The notes beneath the pieces are model-generated. The model did not search any database. It had not been told where the DNA came from and saw only the letters and a program-made list of their open reading frames with translations. Source: Bursaphelenchus xylophilus (Eukaryota > Nematoda > Chromadorea > Rhabditida > Aphelenchoididae). Taken from it: a DNA stretch of 64,000 bases. Of the stretch, positions 25,301 through 37,331 are shown one piece after another. Where the stretch lies: contig CAJFCV020000001.1 of assembly GCA_904066235.2 (NCBI GenBank), forward strand, positions 9,796,001 to 9,860,000, read 5' to 3'. How positions within the stretch are numbered: position 1 is the stretch's first letter; each line of letters starts with the position of its first letter. A program made the position numbers and the translations under genes.

Positions 25301-27597
25301 CTGAAGAACAGAAGGTTCAACTTCTCTCCCTCAGATCCCTTCCTTACACTTTTGTTGGACAAAAACAACAAAAGATCCAGTCCATCCAGAACCGTCAACT
25401 CCAATCTCTTCAACGTGAACTGAAATACGAGAGCCAGAGCTTCAAGATCTCCGGTCTTGTTCATCAGCCACTTTCCTGGACTCAGCCTTCTGAGGTTCTG
25501 AAGACTCTCTTGGCTGCCGAGAACCATCTGACCGTTGACTACTACCCAGCCAAGGGATACGAAGGATCTGTCAGCTTCAAGGCCCATGGTTACATCTTCA
25601 AGCCAGTCAAGATCGAAGAGGCTCTTTCCGCCCAGCTCAAGCAGTTCAGCAAGCAACAACGTCAAGTCGTCGACTCTGACAAATGGACCGCTGGTTTCGA
25701 ACAGCAATCCGAAGATGACCAATCTCTTGAACAAGAGCAGGAACGCACCAACAACTTCATGTCCAACTACCACAAGAAGATCGCCACCGCCGGAACTTCC
25801 AACAAGGCTTACAAACACCGTCTTGTTTTGGTTGCCGAATCTGGAGAACACAAATCTGAACTTGAACTTGAGGCCACTTGCGACGCTTCCTTGACCGCTT
25901 GCCGATTCCAAGCCAAGGCCCAACGCCCAGCCATCAGCTACCTCCAGGAGTCCAACGAATGGAAGGCCGAGGTCAACGTTGACACTTTGATGCCTGAGAA
26001 CCTGAAAGACAATGCTCACAACCGCTTCTTGGCCCGCGCTCATGTCCAATGGGGAACCCAATTCGACCAGAAGATCAAGGCTTTCCTCTCCGCCCGCCCT
26101 CAAGCCCACTTCCCCGAAGATGTTGCTCTCTTCTTGAACCAAATCGACGTCTCCGCCGATTACATGCTCCACCAGAAATCGCAGAGAATCATCGAGCGTC
26201 TCTACGAGTTGGTCAAGGCCTACTACTACCTTCAAAGCGAGGTCTACCCCGCCCAGAAGCTGTCTACTGATGCCGAGAAGAACGGACACATCCGTGCCCG
26301 TCTCTCCGTCGAGCCCGTCAACCGCCAAACTCTGAACCTGACCATCCAATCGGCCAACGAAGTCTTCCACTTGGAGAACGTCTACTCGCCAGTCAAACTC
26401 GGTCTCTACGTCCAAAGACAGGAGCGCCGCCCAGCCTACCACTCCGTCCAGTCCATCCTGAACCGTGCCGCCGACGAATCTCGCGCCGAATGCCATGTCC
26501 AGAAGAACAACATCATCCAGGCCTTCAACGACGTAGAATTCCGTGCTCCTTTGAGCCACAAATGCTTCAGCGTGATCGCCAAGGACTGTCAGAACACCGG
26601 AGAGCCATTGTTTGTGGTCCTCGCCAAGCAACAGACCTCGGACAAGAAGAACTCCAACAAGATTGTCAAGATCATCGCCCAAGACGTCACCATTGAGGTC
26701 CAACCCGCTTCCAACAAGAAGGATGAGCAATCCTTGAAGCTGTTGTTGAATGGAGAGAAGGTCAACGCTTTCGAGCACCCCATCGAGAACATGGAATACG
26801 ACGGAGAAGAGCTGTACGCTCGTCTTGACGGTGTTACCGTTCGCTTCGATGGCCGCAAACTGTTGGTCAAGGTCTCCCCTGAATTCTCGAACGCTCAATG
26901 CGGTCTTTGCGGACACTTGAACGGAGAATACGACGAGACTTTCCGTCTTGCTAACAACCAACAGACCGACGATGTCGCTGAGTTCCACCGTTCCTACTCG
27001 GTCCGTGACGAACAATGCGACGACAAGCACCTGAACGAGTTCTACGGAAACCAACAACAGAAACAAAGCCGATTCCGCAAGATGAACGAGGATTCTGACG
27101 AAGAATGGGAGAACAGCCAAGCTCAGGACTCCGACGAATGGGAATCTGGAGAATACAGAAAGGAACAGAAATCCGAGGAGGAGCAGGATGATGAGTACGA
27201 TTACCAGAGCGGAAAGAAGAACACCGTCGGTAAGCCTTTACATCGATTTTACTTGATTCATTAAAGCAAAAAGACGAAAATTGTAATAAAAATCTCGATT
27301 TTAGCCCCCCAGAACGTGATCGACGTTGTTGAACGCAAGCACGAGATCTGTTTGTCCCGCAAACCCGTCGCTCACTGCCCACCAGAGAGCTACAGCAACG
27401 AGGACAAGGAGAAGACCGAGCAACGCGATTACGTCTGCCTTCAGCGTCACTCCACCGAAGCCCGCCGTTTGTTGCGCGAGATCCGCCGCAACCAAAACCA
27501 GGATCTGCAGAAGTTGGCTGACCGTTTGGACATCGACTTGGAGGCCACCAACTCCCCATTGGAGGTCCAGATCCACCGTGAATGCGTCCGCGCTTAA
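22351..27597 (+). CDS. Vitellogenin (yolk lipoprotein precursor)
   Basis: Vitellogenins are secreted by the intestine and taken up by oocytes as yolk lipid carriers. Two exons, 22351-27229 and 27305-27597, are joined by one 75-base intron and give 1,723 residues. The signal peptide is MKFLCVALVALGLTSA. The lipid-transport N-terminal module follows from ~30 to ~750, then the open beta-sheet region. A von Willebrand factor D domain lies at ~1380-1560 with the CGLCGHLNGEYD motif. An acidic E/D/S/Q-rich stretch (~1565-1626) and a C-terminal Cys-containing module in exon 2 complete it. There is no poly-serine phosvitin block, as usual in nematodes. Codon use is strongly biased (AAG, CAA, GCC, CTC/TTG), as expected for very high expression, and this bias creates long antisense open frames that are shadows. 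C. elegans vitellogenins are about 1,600 residues. Which vit paralogue it matches cannot be told here. Confidence 0.97.
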
Positions 27598-27673
27598 ACC
27601 GGATTATAATATCGTCAAACTATGTTTTGTATCGTTGTAATGACCCTTTCTTGAGGATTTGACAAACTATCAT

Positions 27674-27679
27674 AATAAA
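27674..27679 (+). terminator. Polyadenylation signal of vitellogenin
   Basis: AATAAA lies 77 bases after the stop codon on the coding strand. Confidence 0.75.
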
Positions 27680-27810
27680 CAGGCATCAGAAAATAGTTTT
27701 TTCGGAGTGAATTACCCCTCTGACCGCAGGTTGCATCACAAATGAATAAAACAATTTACGTAAGCCTGAAAACTAAAAACAACACAACAAAAAACATATT
27801 AACAACAACC

Positions 27811-29325
27811 TTAGAGACCGTTGCTGCTTCCCAATTTGACGGAGATGTGTTCCTGGTCCTTCAGGGACCTAGTTCTTCTCTTCCAGTTCACCTCCAACTG
27901 GACGTCGGAATACAAATCACACCTCAATTGGGCCACCAGGGAAGATCGGTTCACCAATTGCAAGGAGTTTCTCTCGGGTGGAGGGCCGTTGTAGAGCAAA
28001 CTTGACAGATCTTCAAGCCCAATCTCACAAATTGCCAATGACACTATATCTTCAGCGAGATCGTCCAGAACTCGGTTCATTTCCAAAGTGTACTTGACAC
28101 CGGGGCTCATAAAACGCTGGATTAAGCTGTCGTACTCCCGTATTGACGGGCTGAAACGGACGAACACACCGGAACTCGGGACATCAACTGCCAATTTGAT
28201 GTTCTTGGTGACGATCCTGGTCATTGTTTGTTCTAATAAATCTAAAATATGCCGTTCCACTTGATAAAACCGAGTTTCCATTCCCGGAGATCCAAAAAGG
28301 CAAATGGTGAAGGTATCCACTTCAAATTTCCGTCGTCTGAAAAAGTAAAACATCAGAAATAGACAGTATAATGCCTGAAACAATAAAATCAGATGTTGAA
28401 CCAGAAAAACAAACCCACCTAAACACATTGAAAAGACATATAATCAACTTACATCTCAATCTTATCCAGAAGGAATAATTTCCATGGGCAAGGCCATATT
28501 TCCAGATGTTTAACCCTGTGGATGGCACAAAAGTCAAAGATGCTCGGTTTACACCCTTCCTGGAGCCGAACTGTGACTCGATCCAGACTCATGGCTGGAG
28601 TTGTTGCTAGGACATCCGCTACTCGATAGTATGAAGTATTATCACACGACGTAAAGTCAATCGTCTTCAAATTAGGGGCCAATTCTGCGATCAATCTGCA
28701 GATACTGTTCTGATTAATCTTGAACTTCCATTTAAGAATGTCTAAAATCGAAAAAATGAAAGAAAAAGACTTACCATTGCATAAAATTCTCGTATAAGAC
28801 TCAGTTGGGCAGCCTTTGGAGAACCCATACATTGTAATCATGGTGTGTCCGTCTTGATCAACTTGAAAGGAGATTCCAGAGAACACCGGAACCACCAGTT
28901 TGATTATATCCACGTAATCTCCGCAGAATACGTAATCATGCTCGTTAACCAAGTAAGAGGTCGCGTCTTCCAACGGGTTGATCTTGATGCCCAACCTCAC
29001 ATCTCCAATATTACCCCTTATAGCTCGAATTCGGAGAGCGTACAGGTTCTTCAAGGCAGCTGAATAGATCCCACGACGGCCAAAAAGCTGAAACAAGTCG
29101 CTGGTTAATCTTCCGAATCCATCTCCAGCCTCCATTAGCTGTTTTCAAACTATATTATCTTTGAGCTCTATGTCGAAATAAGGAATCATTCAAAAAGGGG
29201 TAACTTACTGTTAGACGAAGTTGCTTCTTAATCTCCTCGTGCTGATGATCCGCCCTGGCATCTTCTAGGTTAATAAAAGAGGTGAAATATTGGGTGAAGA
29301 AGGAAAACGGTTCATGATTTAACAT
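27811..29325 (-). CDS. Unrecognised 431-residue protein
   Basis: Four exons (29325-29209, 29138-28775, 28741-28453, 28336-27811) join in frame through canonical splice sites, giving 431 residues. There is no signal peptide and no clear membrane span. The middle contains a leucine-patterned stretch (IAELAPNLKTIDFTSCD, VKHLEIWPCPW) that resembles one or two leucine-rich-type turns, as in nematode F-box-associated proteins, but no F-box is visible near the N-terminus (MLNHEPFSFFTQYF). The last exon is the longest and is rich in charged residues. I do not recognise the family. It converges with vitellogenin: its stop is only ~210 bases from the vitellogenin stop. Confidence 0.8.
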
Positions 29326-30390
29326 CTGAAGCTAGTGTAAGACCGGAAACCAAAGCAGAGCCACGAAAGCTTGATAAGGATTGTAGAAGATTGGTCCCAC
29401 AAGTAGAACAAAACGAATGGCAAGACAACCAATCCGGAGATTTTATGGGGCAAGAATCTCCGAAATTGTGACATTTTATATGGTCAAAGTTGCTTGTTTT
29501 TATTGTTGACAAATCGTTTGGGCTTTTTGTCTGCAGACGAAAAGTCCAAGTATCGACATGCCATCTCCCGTATGAGCTCATCTCTATTTTAGGGCTGAGG
29601 TCTGACTTTGCACTGTTATTGCATGATAATTTAGTGTAATATAAAAATTTTTGATATGCAGTGAATTTTAGGTAACAACTCAATATTTTGCCCCTTCCCG
29701 ATGTCTGTTGCGAATTACAGATGCTTTCAGCAAGTGTCCCTGTCCTCTGACTTTCCCCGACATTCTCGAAGGTCCGATGATTCGAAACCAGATTTAGAAG
29801 AAGTGTGAAAGCTGGAGAACGAGGTGATACGACGAAAAGAGAAAGTAAGTCCGCCGACGTTGCGCAATCAAAATGTTTTCCCAAGTGAGAACCTGTTTCG
29901 AAGTTTTATTTTATGTTATTCTAGATTTATTAGCCGAAATCTTTGAGCGATGGGTTTTCGAGTATATTTTTAGGCAACAAAAGAGTTTTATGACCTAAAA
30001 ATGGGGTTAGTGGGCTTCAAATAGGTTGTGAAGAAGCTTTTTGGCAGTAAAATTATGTGTGTGACATATTTTTGAGCAAGTATAATATCGGGAGATGATT
30101 TGATCAAGAATTGTCTAGTCTTATGTAATTTTTATCTTACTCCATTGCTTGTAGTACATTATTCCACTGTAAACTCTCTAGGATACAATGATTTATTACA
30201 GACCCTCTCCCCACCACCTCTTCCTTATATTAACCTTCCCTCATCAATCTATCAAGCAGACTTTTGGCGTCCGAATGTCTGAATCCATCCTTTCCGATGA
30301 TCCAATTTATCCTCGAACACCTTACTCTCACTCGTTTCCTCACTTTCAACATAAAAAATGAAGGTGGGATCTCAACGCACTTCAACTGGA
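29326..30390. other. Intergenic region between the 431-residue protein and the secreted 164-residue protein
   Basis: Divergent promoter region. A 190-codon minus-strand open frame (29312-29884) overlaps it but has no exon-like features, so it is not called. Confidence 0.4.
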
Positions 30391-30398
30391 TATAAAAG
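30391..30398 (+). promoter_or_regulatory. TATA box of small secreted protein gene
   Basis: TATAAAAG is 35-42 bases before the ATG at 30433, implying a leader of only about ten bases. Confidence 0.75.
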
Positions 30399-30432
30399 GG
30401 TCGTCCGATTTCACTCTTCATTACTAATCAAC

Positions 30433-31190
30433 ATGAAATTTGTGTTACTTTTTATTGCTGTGGTTATCGGAGTTTCTGCGTACGACTTTGACAAGGTCTT
30501 ACCTGGTCTGATTGGTAAGTTGTTTTTGTTTTTTGGTTTGATTTTAGTAAGCAAGAATGATGATGTTCACGGTTTATAATACCCACATTGAATTTTAGAG
30601 AGGACTCTTGCCGAAGGTCCCAAGCATGTGGATATCCTGAACGAAAGAGAGAGAAAGCTCTACTTGGCCATTCTCCGCCCGAAAGTCAAGCCTGATCGGC
30701 TGAAGAAGGCGTTCGCCAACCGGAAAATCAAGGGGATGTTCTTTGAAGCGATGAGGGTCGTGTTGAAGGAGAATGGAATCAGCCCATTGGCTGGGGACTT
30801 CTTGGGAACTGTAAGTGTTTATATTTTGTTTTTAAAGATTATAGGTGGTCTTCTCGCAAAGGTTAACATGCAATAGTTAACTTTTGATTTTTTCAAATGT
30901 GCCTCAAAAGAATTTACGTCAATATTGGAATACTTTCTTCAAACGATTCTTATAAGTCATCTAAATCAATATAAAATCCCCATTTCCAGGTCTACGAAGT
31001 GAGTAAATCCGCCAAGGCCAAAGAAGATCCCCAATATTTTGTTCCATTCGTAGTCGGCTCCTTCATGCTTCTGGAAGATTCGGAGAAGGAGCTTGTAGCC
31101 AGAGGCGACCCAGAGTTAATCCGCCAACTTCAGGAATTCGCGGACAAGGATGAGAAAGTTACCGAACTTTTAACCACTTTGGTCGCATAA
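30433..31190 (+). CDS. Small secreted protein, unknown family (164 residues)
   Basis: Three exons (30433-30514, 30599-30810, 30990-31190) give 164 residues. An N-terminal signal peptide MKFVLLFIAVVIGVSA is followed by YDFDKVLPGLIERTL. The mature part is charged and mostly helical in pattern (ERERKLYLAILRPKVK, KIKGMFFEAMRVVLK, DSEKELVARGDPELIRQL) and has no cysteines. It was compared with fatty-acid/retinol-binding and SXP/RAL-2 proteins and matches neither clearly. The TATA box, the very short leader and AATAAA about 100 bases past the stop suggest a highly expressed secreted product. The function is not known. Confidence 0.88.
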
Positions 31191-31290
31191 AAGTTGGAAA
31201 CGAAATGGAAATATTTTGTTTGAGAGACACCTGTCTTCCCACAGCTGTAATTGTATTCTTTAATAAGATCTTGTTTGTACATTTGAGAAT

Positions 31291-31296
31291 AATAAA
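31291..31296 (+). terminator. Polyadenylation signal
   Basis: AATAAA lies 101 bases past the stop of the 164-residue secreted protein. Confidence 0.65.
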
Positions 31297-31652
31297 GATG
31301 TCAGCCATTAGTTTTGGGCAGTGGTTGGGGGGTAAATTTTGAGAGTAGAATTTCTAAAACTTTACAGACACTGTTAGAATTTGAGGCTTTACGTGAAACG
31401 TTGGACTTCAGTATGGCTTCAGACTGGAATATTTTCAATACTAATTTTGATATTGTAGTGGGAGATTAAAAAATACCGTAGTTTGTAGTGTGAGAACCAA
31501 TTTATCTTGGCTTTGTATTCAGTCTGAAGTTCTGGGAAACACTTGAGATATTTATTATTCTTGATGCCGTGATGACTTTTGATGTGTAAAATCTATTGTA
31601 TTTTTTTTGTTAGCCGCCGGATTCATATTGGTTGCGAACAAGAACAGTATAT

Positions 31653-31805
31653 CAGTCTGTCGGGAAAATAACGGCGGATCGTCGCAGCAAAATGTCTCGC
31701 ATCGCCGCTATCGCGCACCAAATCCCAAGCCGCGGCTTGCAGTCGCAAAGCGATGATGGGCGATTCCGAGGTGCGACGATCCGCCGTTATTTTTCCGACA
31801 GACCG
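31653..31805. mobile_element. Short MITE, copy 1 (TIR CAGTCTGTCGG...)
   Basis: A 153-base element. Its ends are inverted repeats of about 30 bases: the left starts CAGTCTGTCGGGAAAATAAC and the right is nearly its complement, ending in CCGACAGACCG. A near-identical copy lies at 47154-47294, 15.5 kb away. There is no coding capacity. The short AT-rich flanks make the target duplication ambiguous (AT or ATA). Confidence 0.88.
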
Positions 31806-34575
31806 ATAAATGGACCGGAAACTGTATTTCCAATTTTCAATTGAAGACATAGTTGATATGTAACATATAGTTTAATATTTGCCCGTTTATACGATATCTG
31901 GCTTCTCTCTGCAGGTTTTCTTTTTAATTCCCGAGCAATAAATCTTGACCATACCGCATAAAATTTCTTTCAAAATAGTTGTTGCTCTATAAATTGCATA
32001 TTCCATCGTAATCGGGCCTGTTTCATCCCTTGTTGCATCAGATTGGAACGCTCCATCTTATTTCTGGCCCCTTTCCTGTAGTCATACCAACTTGATTGAC
32101 GAAAAACAAATTCGGAATATGCGAATGCCCAGAATTGGGAATAAACAATTGTGCGTATCCGCTGAAATATAAATAAAATGACGCCGTGGGGGATTTGGAG
32201 GGACAAAGGAGGGGCAAGGGGAGACCGGGGAAACCGTTTTATGGAACCACCGTTTAGTCTGGGCATTCGAATCGCTTTCGAATTTGTCTTGGAGATCTAG
32301 GGCGATCACAGTTTGAGATTTCGAACTTTAAAGAGTGGAACGGTGATCTTAAATGCCCTAAAAAAGGAAAGGAATTTTAGGGTGCTGCAACGAGTTGAAG
32401 GTGAATTTTTGTTCAGATTCTGAAAAATGGTGTATTCTGAACCCTTTGTGACAATTAGTTTGCCTTAGTACGCCTATTTCTAGGCCTATCTGTTCACTTT
32501 TTCCACTGTCTTTATCTACTCGTAACTTCTCCAATCTTCCCCGAATCGCCATTTTCTCTACTTATACCTCATTCTGTCCCGATTATATACTCCAAACCGG
32601 CTCGAAAGCTACCAGTTGGTCTCCTAACCGTCTAATAATCCCATATTTTAATCAATCTTCTCACTCAAAACAGGTGAAGGATATGACACCAGATCACATC
32701 CCTTAATATTCCCGAACAACAATTGTCCCTCTTCGAGATTGTTTTGAGGTCCGAACCTTTTTATATTTCTTTGATCCCACTCTTTTCCCTTAATTTTTCA
32801 ACAGGATGAGCAATATAAATTGGCATCTCGGACTTTCGACATGTCTTTTTTGATATTCTTCTTGGGTTTCCGTTGTGTTTTTGAGTTCAAATGTTGTTGG
32901 TTTTAAGATACGTTAAGGCAGCAAGCCCTGTTGTTTTGACATCAATTTTTTTTATATTACTTTAGATATTTGATGACCTAACACAATATAAAATAACTCG
33001 AAAAATCTCAAAATTTTATGAAATCTGTTTCGAAGTTGGTACAGTATCTAAAAAGATGTACGGGTTAGATGGTTGGACACAAATATTCCATGGATTTTAT
33101 TAAGTAGCTTTGCTTATTATTTTTTGATGATTTTAGATGAAAAACATTCAAGAAAAGTGTCGTAAAAATGGCTTTTATTGAAAAAGTTTTAATCAGCGTA
33201 ACTTTGCAGCCTCTTAGATTGAGAATCACCTCCTACCGCCACTAACATACTTCATTGGTTGAAGAGTTCACCTTATTCCCGCCGATTGTTTGCCCAGTAT
33301 AATATAAAATTCGGACCGGAAGAGCGGATAAACTTTCCAGGAACGTTCTCTGGTCGTTATGTTTCGTGATATTGGGCACGGATACCATACCTGCTGCTCC
33401 CTTTTGTCACACTGACATGGCAACGTCAGCGGTCACCAGTCGCCGGCCGTTGCTTAGGGACAAAAGTGTGCATTGTTAAGCGGTTTGCGAAAGTTTTTGT
33501 AGGGAATGCTTGTATTGTGTGTGTTCAAGGAGCGGGAAGGGGTGTTTAAGTGGTTTGGGAGGGAAATTGAACCCTGAAAATCGTCGAAATTATTGAAAAA
33601 ACTTCTGAAATTTTGGGTGTCGAATAGTAATTATAGCTAAATAAGGTCTGGAATCGACCTAAAGTTTGAGGTTACGGTAAATTACAGCTAGATTTTCATC
33701 TCGTCTTGCTATTTTAGTTAATTTTTTGAGAAATCAAAAAATTTTTTATAATGAACTAGGCAAAAATGATGATTTTTTGTAAGAAATGAGGATAAATCTG
33801 AAATGATTTGCCAAGAGTGGGATCCAATAGTGTCAATATACTTTCAATGTACTTGCAGTTCACTTATTAAGCGCAAAACATAAAAAACGCCGCCAAAAGT
33901 CTCGCGGGGACTCCAGAATTATTTGATCTAAGATGGTCTCCATCTGATAATTCACTCTCACTTTCATGTTTCCCTCTACTTACTTCTTAGTAGCTTGTTA
34001 TAAGAGCGCCAAAAACAACAAAATATGTTTTTGAAATTCTTTGGAACCTTCCAATTAGTGGATTCTCAATTAGAGATCTTCTTTCAATTTTTGTTTTTTC
34101 CGTTATTTTTTGAGACAATTTGTATTTTATATGAACAGCATAGGACTCAAGAAGTCTGTTTACTTGATTTGCAGTTACTTCTTGGCGATATTGGCTTTAA
34201 GAATCACTTTTTGGAGGGAAACGACTAAAGTCATCATGGATAATGCATTGATGTTCATTTGTAAAATTAAGGCTATTTTTGATATTGCAAGTACTCGACA
34301 TTTTTCTTTATTAGGCGTATTTGTCGCGTTATAAGGGCTGTTCCAGCTACTCAGCATTAATTGTCGGGAGATTTTCAAAGACAATTTCCTAATTAATAAT
34401 TTGCTATTTTTACTCGTTGATTTGTATCATATATATGACTTCGAAAAACCTTTATTCAGAAATATCATCTTTTTCATTATTATTACTATTATTTTTATTG
34501 CAGATGAGCAATATTTGAAACTGAAAATAAGATGATGATACAATCAATCGAAAAAACGGATGGGTTCGATTGGAG
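31806..34575. other. Intergenic region, no gene supported
   Basis: AT-rich DNA with several TTACNGTAA motifs. The small open frames lack splice partners or domain features. It precedes the GT92-type gene. Confidence 0.5.
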
Positions 34576-36561
34576 ATGCGGATGCTAAAGAATATCAAGA
34601 AGATTCTGCTGTGTGGAGTCTGCTTCATCGGTGTTACGTACATTTACACGCAGTTTAGTCCAGGTGGGGATAATGTAATTGAAATGACGTCATCCTGAAT
34701 TCAAGCTTTGATAATTTATATTATTTTAGTTGACTTCATAAACTCAAATCAAGTGTTCTCCACAAATTCCGCCGACTTAATAACGCAAATCATTTTGCAA
34801 AATGATAACAATTTCACCGTCGACGACAGCCTTGATCACGGGATACCATTCACACATCCGAAAAAACAAAATGAACAGTTTTATGTCCGAAGTGCGTTCA
34901 GGATATCTAATACGACGATACGATTAACAATCTTAAGGAATTTATATAATCGGTAAGGATTTTTCTTTTGAAAAATTATATTGTACATGACACCTGTGGT
35001 CAAAATGATACGTTTTGTTCAGACGGCTTTTGTATTACAAATTTGGATCAGCTACAGGCTCAGTACAACAAATATGTAATTTGAAGGGCTGTCGTAATAC
35101 TTACGCTCCAAATTGTCGGATCGTCGGGATCATTGGGGTCATCAAGATTGAGCCTCGGATAAATGAAAGTCAAAGTGATACAATTCAATTATGGTCCACA
35201 AAAGGAGAAGAAATCACTCTGCCAATTATGTCAGTACACATTAAAATGTTTTCTGATTGAGTCGGACAACTTTTCCGACCGCATTTTACATCCATCTTCC
35301 CTATTTCTGAGTCCCACCACGAAATCGTTTCATCTAAAAAATAAGTATTCTTTTCAGCGATGTCCGACCGCGAGAACCCGTCCACAAGCTAGCCGTTTGT
35401 CTGCAGACCATCTTCCTTCACGATGAAACTTCAGTTTTCATTCAATTTTTCGAGCATTGGATTGCTCATGGTGCCACAAAATTCTACATTTATCGACAAA
35501 ACTACGCTCAGCACGTCCAATACATATTAGATTTCTACAGCTCCCATCCGGGGCTTGATGTTGAATATGTTGATTGGTCTGAATTGCCGAGCAACGACAC
35601 TCATAATCCAAATGAGCTGTTGTTCAGGTAGGTCAACATAATTTTTTCCTTGATTTTTTTCTTATGTTTAGGTATGCTTCATCAAAGGTTGTATTTGTTT
35701 CTTTTTAGGACTGAGGTGTACATGGGAGTGTTTGATTGTCTCCATCGAGCTCGCTATACCGCTAAGTATGTGGCTCAATTGGATCTGGATGAAGTTTTGA
35801 TGGTCGGGAATACAGATTTGATCCGTCATCTGGACACTTTATACGAGAAACATCCCAATTTAGCTACTGTTCAGATAAAAAGCCGGAAAGCCGAGTTTAT
35901 TGTGAGTTTTATCTTACCCTGCATAAGTTTAGATTATGGGTGACGTAATGTTGTTTCAGAATTACGATTGGCTCTTACTCCGTGATTTTCGTAATATGAC
36001 GTTTTCTGGGTTCCATCAACTCTCAGTAGAGACCAAGTTATTTCCTCCACCCGCCTATTCCAAGCTTATTCATCGGCCAGAGCGGGTGATCAATGGGCAT
36101 CATCATTTGTTCACCGAAGGAGAACTTATTCCTGGTGGAAGAGGTGTCAAATACAGAATGATGGTCGCCAATGAGGCTAATTTACAGATAATTCATCTGC
36201 GGTAAGTCTAGAACTTGTTTTTTTCTAGTTTTCCTAGGTCTTTTATATTGTACTCAATATCAATCTGCAAAATTTCGATTCCAGACGAGAACGAGACAAT
36301 TTGTTCAAAACAAAGACGATGCGAAAAAGTGAAATCCTCAAACCTCTTGCTCAGAAATGGGAAGTATCTTTTAAAAAACATATCCAAGATTACTCAGGCC
36401 CTTCCGAGATCACCCCCAATTCCAATATGAAGAAGGTCGAGAAGTGCAGAAAGAAGTTGAATGACAACACCAGGGTGATGTGTGTATCCGTTTATTACTG
36501 TGCCAAGGATCTCATGTTGAAAAATTTTTACAAAGCTCTCAATTCGTGGTATACTTTATGA
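34576..36561 (+). CDS. Glycosyltransferase family 92 (DUF23) type II membrane protein
   Basis: GT92 enzymes such as C. elegans GALT-1 add galactose to glycans in the Golgi. Seven exons (34576-34663, 34730-34952, 35023-35229, 35358-35627, 35709-35901, 35960-36201, 36285-36561) give 499 residues. A short cytosolic N-terminus (MRMLKNIKK) precedes a signal-anchor, ILLCGVCFIGVTYIYT. The stem is followed by the catalytic region: VHKLAVCLQTIFLHDE, the strand HGATKFYIYRQNY, the family pattern VFDCLHRARYTAKYVAQLDL with DLDEVL as the DxD-type metal site, and HRPERVINGHHHLF near the C-terminal half. The donor at the end of exon 3 (gtcagt) is the least certain boundary. The acceptor sugar and substrate cannot be inferred. 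Confidence 0.92.
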
Positions 36562-37140
36562 ACCGGTACTTTTTTTGTCTACTGTAATATAATTGATCTT
36601 GTTCAACACTTAATAAGTGTTATGAAAATACAGTACAGTATGTGTAAAATTAGGAGTTTTTTGATGAAATAGTAAATTTTTTGATTATCAGAGGTTGGAA
36701 TGCTGCTGGTAAAATACGGCACCGTCTTGTTGGAATATTCTATTTTATTTGAAACCTAAAATTAATAAAACTTTAATATTTTTTGAGTGGAAGGTTGGCG
36801 ATAAACGTTCTGAGGTATTTCTCGTACCAGGGGGCGTTCCTTGCAAGGCTTTCTCACAGAGAAAGTCACTTTGTTCATGATGATTTAGACGCTTCTACAA
36901 AAATCGCTTTAAAAGTCGTGGCAAGATACGTTTTGTTTTGTTTTTATCGTTTTGTTTCGATAACCTGTTCTAAAACACGCTTAGTTCACCTTTTCATGCT
37001 TGAAAACACTTCGAAATGCCCTTCGAATTCCCCAAGATTAGCTCTGAAACCTTGACATTTTACCCTTTTAAACGTGTTTTTCGAAGGTTCTCGTCGAAAA
37101 AACCGCTCCGTTAATGACCCTGATTCGAATCCGGTATCGG

Positions 37141-37331
37141 TTTAAAAGCGGCGCCGGCTTCCAGTCCGTTCTCAACGTTTAGCAAGCTAGTCAAGTTTGA
37201 TAGCAGTCAAGGTAAGTGGAATGTAAAAAAATTATATGAACTTGAAAAATTGGTAGTAAATAGTAATATGAAGACAGTAGCTATCTAAATGATCACCATT
37301 TCTATTTTTTGAACAAAAATTTTAATTTCAG
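37141..37331 (+). promoter_or_regulatory. Promoter and 5' UTR intron of PAN-like gene
   Basis: A TATA-like TTTAAAAG near 37141 is followed by a short leader ending caag|gtaagtgg at 37210/37211. An intron then runs to ttttaatttcag, directly before the ATG at 37332. Thus the coding exon begins exactly at an acceptor, either cis-spliced to this leader or trans-spliced. Confidence 0.55.

Noticed and set aside
29312..29884. 190-codon minus-strand open frame upstream of the 431-residue protein
   Set aside because: Length is near the chance limit for this window, codon use is not exon-like, it overlaps the start of a well-supported gene, and no domain is seen.
31623..31850. Short frames on both strands around 31.7 kb
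   Set aside because: They are the translated inverted repeats of the short MITE.
37117..37140. GATTCGAATCC resembling a tRNA B box
   Set aside because: No matching A box or cloverleaf arms at the required distance; it lies in the promoter of the PAN-like gene.
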